Positions 7,450 through 11,985 of a stretch of DNA of 11,985 bases are shown here, in pieces. Below the pieces are notes generated by a model, which was given only the letters and a program-made list of their open reading frames with translations, made no database searches and was not told where the DNA came from. This DNA is from Lachnospiraceae bacterium UBA6998 (lineage in GTDB: Bacteria; Bacillota; Clostridia; Lachnospirales; Lachnospiraceae), in NCBI GenBank assembly GCA_002448395.1, contig DJXS01000134.1, forward strand, positions 1 through 11,985. Reading direction: 5' to 3'. How positions within the stretch are numbered: position 1 is the first letter of the stretch; each line of letters starts with the position of its first letter. The position numbers were made by a program, and so were the translations under genes.

Positions 7450-7510
7450 TTGTTGTATATAGATTACTAAACCCAGCCAAAAAATAGAATTGACTGGGTT
7501 GTTGTATATA
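7450..7510. repeat. 12-bp direct repeat pair in the uxuA leader (candidate AraC operator sites)
   Basis: TTGTTGTATATA occurs at 7450-7461 and again at 7499-7510, with starts 49 bp apart. On the coding (minus) strand both read TATATACAACAA. The gene-proximal copy could also supply a TATATA -10 box (7456-7461), which has no good -35 partner. A weak core promoter beside direct repeats is the usual design of AraC-family-activated promoters. Assigning the repeats to the adjacent AraC regulator is an inference. Confidence 0.5.
7470..7500. other. Hairpin between araC-type gene and uxuA
   Basis: AACCCAGCCA (7470-7479) and TGACTGGGTT (7491-7500) can form a 10-bp stem with one G-U pair and an 11-nt A/T-rich loop. 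It lies between the two copies of the 12-bp repeat and overlaps the distal copy by two bases. On the minus strand the T-run is in the loop and not after the stem, so it is not a normal intrinsic terminator. It could be a weak terminator or processing site after the regulator gene. Confidence 0.45.
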
Positions 7511-7531
7511 TTGCAAAAATTGCGGTCATAT

Positions 7532-8419
7532 TTACTCCTGCTGAAGCTCTGCGAGAGAGAAGGCCTCCCGGTATTCCTTGGGCGACATCCCGTACGCCTT
7601 GCGGAAAGCTCTGAAAAAGCTGGGATAATCCTTGAAGCCGTAAGTGAGGCAGACCTCGCTGATCTTCTCGTTCATCATGATGGCATCGCGGCACGCGGCG
7701 AGCCTCTTGCGCAGCAGGTACTGGTGAACGGAGATGCCGAGATGTTCTTTAAAAGTATGGGAAATATGGTATTTGCTGACGAAGAAGTGCTCAGCAAGGC
7801 TGTCGAGAGAGATGTCCTCCTCGAGGTTCTCGTCGATATAGGCCATCACCTGCTCGTGAAGACGGCTGGCCGCTTTGCGCGAAGATGGATTTACCTTATC
7901 GTAGACGGTCCTGCACAACAGGAGCAGGAGATCCTCCACCCGGATCTCGATGACCGCTTCCCGGGCGAAGTGGCTGCCATGGATTTCCTCGAGAAGCTGA
8001 AGGGCTTTGGAGAGGATCGCGTTGAAGGAGACAGGATCATTGTGAAAGATGTTAAGATGCCGATCCCTGCGCATATAGTTCAGAAGAAAAGCGAAGTCGG
8101 CAAAGTGCTCTGCCAGCTGCTGTGCGAAATCGGCACTGATCCAGAAAACAAACCGCCTGTAGGGAAGTTCCGTGTTCACTACAAAAGCCCGGTGCATGGT
8201 TCCCGGAGGAACGATGACGAAGTCGCCGCTCCTGAGCGCCTGCCTGCGGTCACCGATCTCAAATTCGACATCTCCTTCCATATAGAAATAGAACTCGTAG
8301 TAATCGTGGGAATGCAGGTCGACATTGTTGTGACGGGTATCGCTGTAGTAGTAGATCTCGAAGTCCTGCGACAGCATATACTGCCTGTGGGTAAAGGGAG
8401 TCTGGATCCTGGATTTCAT
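7532..8419 (-). CDS. AraC-family transcriptional regulator with cupin sensing domain
   Basis: A 295-aa DNA-binding regulator. The N-terminal AraC-type cupin domain (about 30-85) contains LHSHDYYEFYFYMEGDVEFEIG and PPGTMHRAF and probably binds a sugar or sugar acid. The C-terminal AraC/XylS domain (about 190-288) has two helix-turn-helix units: ISLDSLAEHFFVSKYHISHTFKEHLG (203-228) and ISEVCLTYGFKDYPSFFRAFRKAYGMSPKEYR (253-284). The start is firm because AGGAGG (8425-8430) lies five bases before the ATG. It sits directly upstream of uxuA on the same strand with repeats in the gap, so it likely controls hexuronate genes, typically as an inducer-dependent activator. No room for a conventional promoter exists between its ribosome binding site and the 73-bp palindrome that ends at 8435. 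Either its promoter lies in or beyond the palindrome or it is read through from the kinase gene. Confidence 0.93.
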   Translation of the reverse strand: MKSRIQTPFTHRQYMLSQDFEIYYYSDTRHNNVDLHSHDYYEFYFYMEGDVEFEIGDRRQALRSGDFVIVPPGTMHRAFVVNTELPYRRFVFWISADFAQQLAEHFADFAFLLNYMRRDRHLNIFHNDPVSFNAILSKALQLLEEIHGSHFAREAVIEIRVEDLLLLLCRTVYDKVNPSSRKAASRLHEQVMAYIDENLEEDISLDSLAEHFFVSKYHISHTFKEHLGISVHQYLLRKRLAACRDAIMMNEKISEVCLTYGFKDYPSFFRAFRKAYGMSPKEYREAFSLAELQQE

Positions 8420-8434
8420 TTAAACCTCCTGGGT

Positions 8435-8507
8435 TGGTGTCATGGGGACGGTTCTTCTGACAACTTTTTTTCAAAAAGTTGTCAGAAGAACCGTCCCCAT
8501 GACACCA
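8435..8507. repeat. 73-bp perfect palindrome (35-bp arms, 3-nt loop), probable MITE/REP-like mobile repeat
   Basis: The arms 8435-8469 and 8473-8507 are exactly complementary over all 35 bases, with the 3-nt centre TTC. Each arm runs inward from TGGTGTCATGGGGACGG to a TTTTT/AAAAA apex. The element begins 4 bp past the kinase stop and ends 4 bp before the araC ribosome binding site. As RNA it would make a very stable hairpin. From memory, the GTGTCATGGGGACGGTTCT motif recurs in Firmicute genomes as a dispersed palindrome linked to REP-associated tyrosine transposases. I cannot verify that here. No transposase and no target-site duplication are apparent. Confidence 0.85.
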
Positions 8508-8512
8508 TGCTT

Positions 8513-9811
8513 CTATGCGGGCACCGGCAGCATGATATCAAGGTTGAAGATCTCGCCCTCCGTGTGCGCGTGCATTACGCCGTCGAATTCGTCGACGATA
8601 CGCTGCATGCTCTTCATGCCGAAGCCGTGTGCCTCCCCGCCCTTATTGGTGACGGGCAGCCCCGAATTAAAAGTGATCGGCCCGCTGAAATAGTTCCAGA
8701 TATGGATGGACGCGGAATCGCCGAAGGCGCGGATACTGATGTCGATGAGCCGCTTTTCGGGATCTTCAATGCCAGAGACGCTCTCCATGGCATTATCAAT
8801 GGCATTTGCGAACAGAAAGTACAGCTTCATCCCGTCAAAATATTTGAGACAGTCCGCGTAAGCGACGCACTGCAGCTCGATCCTGTTCTGCCTGCAGAGG
8901 TCGTCCATATTTTGAAGGAGAACATCCAGCGCGTCATTACCGGTCTTGGCAGTAGGAGAGATGCGGTCCACTGCGGCCTTTACCCTTGAGATATCGGGGA
9001 TATCCACCTGTTTCTGGGAGGCCAGATTCTCGATCCGGTTCATAAGGTGCCGCAGGTCGTGGATCCACTGCTTGATCATGCTGGCGTTTACGGACCATTG
9101 CTCATATTGCTTTTTTGACTCAGTGAAGAGCTGGGCAGTCAAAAGACGCTCCGTGTCTGCCTGCTGCCACTTGGTGACCGTGAACTGGATGATCAGCGCG
9201 AAGACGCAGCACATGATCGCGTAAAGGCATGCCGCGATCTCGAAATAAACATCACCGGCAGCGTGGTCCACAACCAGCCTGTTCACGCCTATGCAGGTAA
9301 AGACGATCACCAGGGAGAGCAGCTGCAGATGAAGGTTTGACTTTGCATTGGTGCGATGTCTTCCGAAGAACATGAATATGATCAGGTAGACATAGCTGAA
9401 GATAAGGATCTCGAAAACCGCGTGCATAGTGATGCTCTGGTCCGCGATCCACTTTATGGTCGGTATAAGACCCAGCAGGATCGTAAATTTGTTCGCGATG
9501 TGCTGAGCGGCAAAACCGGCGACGCAGGCCGAAGTGAGCGTGAAAATGTCTTCCTCATAACAGAAGCAGACCGCGGCTATACATCCGGCCATCGCGGCAA
9601 AAAACCACAAAAAGCGCGGAAAACCGGCCAGGGAAGGAATCCCGGTCACCGTTCCGAGGACGAGAAGAAGCAGCCCGGAAGCGATATAGCGGACTGCGAA
9701 ATTCTCCCTTTTTTTATAAGGCCTCAGAAACAGGGCTTCCGCGATCATGATCTCAATTAAATAAGCTGCGGCGTTGAGATCGGGCCGCAGCTGCAGTATA
9801 GTCGGTGCCAT
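8513..9811 (-). CDS. Membrane sensor histidine kinase, GHKL type, partner of LytTR regulator
   Basis: A 432-aa kinase resembling the AgrC/VirS group. The N-terminal half (about 12-210) has six or seven hydrophobic segments, a polytopic membrane sensor without a large extracellular domain. A linker (about 213-245) leads to the phosphoacceptor region KQWIHDLRHLMNRIENL (247-263, H251 the likely site; the usual HDxxNH reads HDLRH). TGNDALDVLL (290-299), the N-box FANAIDNAMES (334-344) and the G-box HGFGMKSMQRIVDEFDG (395-411) form the GHKL ATPase. The start ATG directly follows the response-regulator stop (TGAATG), and GGGAGG inside the regulator's last codons is the ribosome binding site, so translation is coupled. 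The signal could be a peptide or small molecule. No peptide precursor gene is seen beside it. The 73-bp palindrome follows the stop by 5 bp. Confidence 0.92.
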   Translation of the reverse strand: MAPTILQLRPDLNAAAYLIEIMIAEALFLRPYKKRENFAVRYIASGLLLLVLGTVTGIPSLAGFPRFLWFFAAMAGCIAAVCFCYEEDIFTLTSACVAGFAAQHIANKFTILLGLIPTIKWIADQSITMHAVFEILIFSYVYLIIFMFFGRHRTNAKSNLHLQLLSLVIVFTCIGVNRLVVDHAAGDVYFEIAACLYAIMCCVFALIIQFTVTKWQQADTERLLTAQLFTESKKQYEQWSVNASMIKQWIHDLRHLMNRIENLASQKQVDIPDISRVKAAVDRISPTAKTGNDALDVLLQNMDDLCRQNRIELQCVAYADCLKYFDGMKLYFLFANAIDNAMESVSGIEDPEKRLIDISIRAFGDSASIHIWNYFSGPITFNSGLPVTNKGGEAHGFGMKSMQRIVDEFDGVMHAHTEGEIFNLDIMLPVPA

Positions 9812-10525
9812 TCAGCCTCCCAGATATTCGTTAAGCCTGGTCATAAATTCTTTCTTGCGGGAGCGCCCGATCCGGATCCGCTCTGTTCCCACGCTCACTT
9901 CGTCGCCGTAAAGGCCGTCCACATACCTCAGGTTTACCAGTACAGACGCGCTGCATCTGGCAAAATCCTGTCCGGCGAGCTGCTCCTCCTTCTCCTTGAG
10001 GCCGCCGTAAGCGGTGATCACTTCATCTTCTGTGTGATACATCAGATCGTGCCCCATGACCTCGATATAGCGGATATCCGCCGAGGAGACAACGCGCAGA
10101 CCATCTTTGACGCGGATCTTGACCGGAACACCGCTTCGATTCGCGAGAATGCGCAGCGCCTTGTCCAGCTTGACGGAGAGAGAGCGGTAGTTGATGGGCT
10201 TTATGCAGTAGTCGATGGCGTCCACATCATAACCGCTGGGCGCGTATTGGGGCATATTAGTAATAAAGAAGAGCATCGCCATGCTTCCCTTGGCGCGCAG
10301 CTTCCGGGCAGCCTCGATCCCGTTCATCCAGCCGTCTCCCAGCTCCACATCCATAAAGACCAGATCGTAGAGGCCCTGCACGCTTGCCAGAAAGGCCTCG
10401 GCCCTGCCAAAACTTCTGATCTTAAAGCTGCAGCCGTGCTCCCCTCCGTAGCGCTCCAGGCACTGGATCAGATATTGGGAATACTCCGGATCATCTTCAA
10501 TGATCGCTGATAGATATTGCTTCAT
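9812..10525 (-). CDS. LytTR-family response regulator
   Basis: A 237-aa two-component regulator. The receiver domain (about 1-125) has the acidic pocket E10-D11-D12, the phosphoacceptor D59 in LVFMDVEL, the switch residue T89 in FFITN and the conserved K109 in CIKP. The LytTR DNA-binding domain is at about 137-235. LytTR proteins bind pairs of 9-bp direct repeats upstream of target promoters and commonly control secreted, surface or peptide-linked functions. The start ATG at 10525 follows GAAGAGG at 7 nt. It is co-transcribed with the kinase, which starts at its stop codon. It is divergent from the GH2 gene, with 225 bp shared, so either autoregulation or control of the hydrolase is plausible. 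Confidence 0.95.
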   Translation of the reverse strand: MKQYLSAIIEDDPEYSQYLIQCLERYGGEHGCSFKIRSFGRAEAFLASVQGLYDLVFMDVELGDGWMNGIEAARKLRAKGSMAMLFFITNMPQYAPSGYDVDAIDYCIKPINYRSLSVKLDKALRILANRSGVPVKIRVKDGLRVVSSADIRYIEVMGHDLMYHTEDEVITAYGGLKEKEEQLAGQDFARCSASVLVNLRYVDGLYGDEVSVGTERIRIGRSRKKEFMTRLNEYLGG

Positions 10526-10567
10526 TTCTTAACCTCTTCATGTCCTTTTCCGGACACCACTCCTAAT

Positions 10568-10596
10568 ATATTACCACATCTGACGTCACGACTCAC
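10568..10596 (-). promoter_or_regulatory. Candidate promoter of the two-component operon
   Basis: On the minus strand an extended -10, TGGTAATAT (10568-10576), is preceded at 17 bp by a weak -35, GTGAGT (10591-10596). The spacer holds the 8-bp palindrome TGACGTCA (10581-10588). An inverted repeat, ACATCTG (10576-10582) and CAGATGT (10607-10613), brackets the -35. A full match to the LytTR repeat consensus (minus-strand TACGTTGGG, 10598-10606) lies immediately upstream of the -35. Confidence 0.45.
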
Positions 10597-10651
10597 CCCC
10601 AACGTACAGATGTAAATTATGTCGTCAAAACTGCAGATTATTCCGTGTCCG

Positions 10652-10700
10652 TTGAAAGTCGGAAAGCCGGATTGCTAGAATTCATGCTAAGAGTATGAAT
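10652..10700 (+). promoter_or_regulatory. Candidate promoter and operator of the GH2 gene
   Basis: TTGAAA (10652-10657) and TAGAAT (10676-10681) each match the sigma-70/A consensus at five of six positions, with 18 bp spacing. A 21-bp inverted repeat, ATTCATGC-N5-GTATGAAT (10680-10700; 7 of 8 arm positions complementary), begins at the -10 box and covers the expected start site, a typical repressor position. The leader to the ATG would be about 63 nt. No CcpA cre-like site was recognised. Confidence 0.55.
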
Positions 10701-10750
10701 AGCTGTAAGATCTGTAACTGATGTAAAAAACCAATGCAGGAGGGGAAAGT

Positions 10751-11985
10751 ATGAGGGAGTTCATACAAATAAACCGGGACTGGTACTTCACCGGACCCGA
10801 TGGTTCCAAAACCGCAGTGGACCTGCCGCACACCTGGAACGCCATCGACGGACAGGACGGCGGAAATGACTATTGGAGAGGCACCTGCCTGTACGAGAAG
10901 GATTTCGCGAAGCCGGAGTTTGCAGCCGATGAGAGGATTTACCTTGAATTCCGCGGCGTTAATGCATCTGCCAAAATAGAGCTGAACGGGACTGAGATCG
11001 GGACGCACGACGGCGGATACTCCACATTCCGCTGGGACATCACTGACCACCTCGCCGATGAGAATCACCTCAAGGTGTGGGCTGACAACAGCAGAAACGA
11101 CAGAGTATATCCCCAGAAAGCGGATTTCACTTTCTACGGCGGAATCTACAGAGACGTCTTCCTGATCAGGGTGAATGAAAAGCACTTTGATATGGATCAC
11201 TTCGGAGGCCCCGGCATCAAGGTGACGGCAAGGCCTGCAGAAGGATACACCCGCGGCGAAGTCCGCGTGGAGACATATACAAACTGCGACGAGGGCGAAG
11301 TCACGGTCCGGATCATGGATGCGGACGGAAACTGCGTCGCGGAAGGAACCGGGACAGACGCGCAGATGCGCATCGAAAACGCCAGGATCTGGAACGGGGT
11401 CAAGGACCCGTATCTCTACACCGCGCAGGCAGTCCTCACAGTGGACGGAAGAGAAGTCGACAGTGTGGAGACCAGATTCGGCGTGCGGGATTTTGCCACT
11501 GATCCCAAGACGGGATTCTACCTCAACGGCAAAAAATACCCGCTCCACGGCGTATCCCGCCACCAGGACCGCAAGGGCATCGGCAACGCGCTGACAAAAG
11601 AGATGCATCTCGAGGACATGGATATGATCTGCGAGATGGGCGTCAACACTGTCCGCCTCGCTCATTATCAGCATGATCAGTATTTCTACGATCTGTGCGA
11701 CGAGCGCGGCATGGTGGTCTGGGCGGAGATCCCTTACATCTCCGAGCATATGCCGAACGGCCGGGAGAACACCATCTCCCAGATGAAGGAGCTGATCATT
11801 CAGAATTACAATCACCCTTCCATCGTCTGCTGGGGCGTCTCCAATGAGATCACGATCTCCACGAAGGACAACGCGGATATGCTGGATAACCACCGAGTGC
11901 TCAACGACCTGTGTCACGAGATGGACAAGACGAGATTTACGACGCTGGCCTGCTACGCCATGTGCGGCCCCTTCAACAAGGTCGC
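10751..11985 (+). CDS. Glycoside hydrolase family 2 (beta-galactosidase type), 3'-truncated by window edge
   Basis: The first 411 residues of a GH2 retaining glycosidase. The ATG at 10751 follows GGAGGGG (10739-10745) at 5 nt. No signal peptide is present, so it should act in the cytoplasm on imported oligosaccharides. The jelly-roll sugar-binding domain (about 1-140) has DLPHTWN and FRGVNASAKIELNG. An immunoglobulin-like domain (about 155-245) follows. The TIM-barrel begins near 252 with NGKKYPLHGVSRHQDR (259-274) and MGVNTVRLAHY (296-306), closely parallel to LacZ GVNRHEHH and NAVRCSHY. The acid/base glutamate is E366 in WGVSNEI. The nucleophile region and C-terminal domains are outside the window. 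The RHQD motif favours beta-galactosidase, but beta-glucuronidase or another GH2 activity cannot be excluded without the C-terminal half. The antisense strand is also open (10682-11917), a composition effect. Confidence 0.93.
   Translation, partial: MREFIQINRDWYFTGPDGSKTAVDLPHTWNAIDGQDGGNDYWRGTCLYEKDFAKPEFAADERIYLEFRGVNASAKIELNGTEIGTHDGGYSTFRWDITDHLADENHLKVWADNSRNDRVYPQKADFTFYGGIYRDVFLIRVNEKHFDMDHFGGPGIKVTARPAEGYTRGEVRVETYTNCDEGEVTVRIMDADGNCVAEGTGTDAQMRIENARIWNGVKDPYLYTAQAVLTVDGREVDSVETRFGVRDFATDPKTGFYLNGKKYPLHGVSRHQDRKGIGNALTKEMHLEDMDMICEMGVNTVRLAHYQHDQYFYDLCDERGMVVWAEIPYISEHMPNGRENTISQMKELIIQNYNHPSIVCWGVSNEITISTKDNADMLDNHRVLNDLCHEMDKTRFTTLACYAMCGPFNKV

Noticed and set aside
6403..7470. Plus-strand open frame (355 codons) opposite uxuA
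   Set aside because: The minus-strand product is an unmistakable mannonate dehydratase. The antisense frame has low-complexity Val/Asp/Leu composition and no start signals.
8259..8693. Short open frames starting inside the palindrome on both strands
   Set aside because: They are by-products of the repeat sequence, which reads as RTVPMT/NRPHDT-type peptides, and they overlap the real genes.
7490..8989. Plus-strand open frame (499 codons) spanning the araC gene, the palindrome and the kinase C-terminus
   Set aside because: It crosses two well-supported minus-strand genes and the palindrome, with no domain recognisable.
10541..10556. Small hairpin TGTCC-N6-GGACA in the leader of the response-regulator gene
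   Set aside because: A 5-bp stem is too short to be distinguished from chance, and it does not cover the ribosome binding site.
10526..10750. Possible riboswitch or small RNA between the two-component and GH2 genes
   Set aside because: No conserved riboswitch core or terminator was recognised. The repeats present are better explained as protein-binding sites.
10682..11917. Minus-strand open frame (411 codons) opposite the GH2 gene
   Set aside because: The plus strand encodes conserved GH2 motifs throughout. The antisense product is valine/aspartate-rich with no family resemblance.

Overview
The window looks like chromosomal DNA of a moderately GC-rich anaerobic Firmicute, most likely a Clostridia member of the Lachnospiraceae type. 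This rests on strong GGAGG ribosome binding sites, mixed AGA/AGG and CGC arginine codons, and the gene families present. It is an inference from style, not a species call. No rRNA, tRNA, CRISPR array, integrase or complete insertion sequence is visible.

Layout. Positions 1-2432 (+) hold the 3' part of a UbiB/AarF-type (ABC1) kinase-like membrane protein, then a Gfo/Idh/MocA oxidoreductase and a strong hairpin terminator. A small unrecognised gene (57 aa, minus strand, 2510-2683) converges on that terminator. It is divergent from a PucR/CdaR-type regulator (2907-4058, +), whose candidate promoter carries a perfect 17-bp palindrome. A hotdog-fold thioesterase (4082-4504, -) converges on the regulator.

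From 10525 down to 4575 all genes are on the minus strand: a LytTR response regulator and its GHKL sensor kinase (stop and start codons abut), a 73-bp near-perfect palindrome, an AraC-family regulator, mannonate dehydratase (uxuA), a mannitol-dehydrogenase-family oxidoreductase that is probably fructuronate reductase (uxuB), and an intrinsic terminator. Divergent from the two-component system, a glycoside hydrolase family 2 gene (beta-galactosidase type) starts at 10751 (+) and runs off the right edge.

How the parts fit. UxuB and UxuA catalyse consecutive steps of hexuronate breakdown (D-fructuronate to D-mannonate to 2-keto-3-deoxygluconate), and the AraC regulator just upstream is the natural local controller. 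The GH2 enzyme and the two-component system suggest a wider carbohydrate-use region. Uronate isomerase, KDG kinase, KDPG aldolase and a transporter are not in the window. No clearly new multi-gene system is evident. The least ordinary items are the long palindrome between the kinase and araC genes, the small protein with an amphipathic tail, and three regulatory intergenic regions with distinct repeat architecture.
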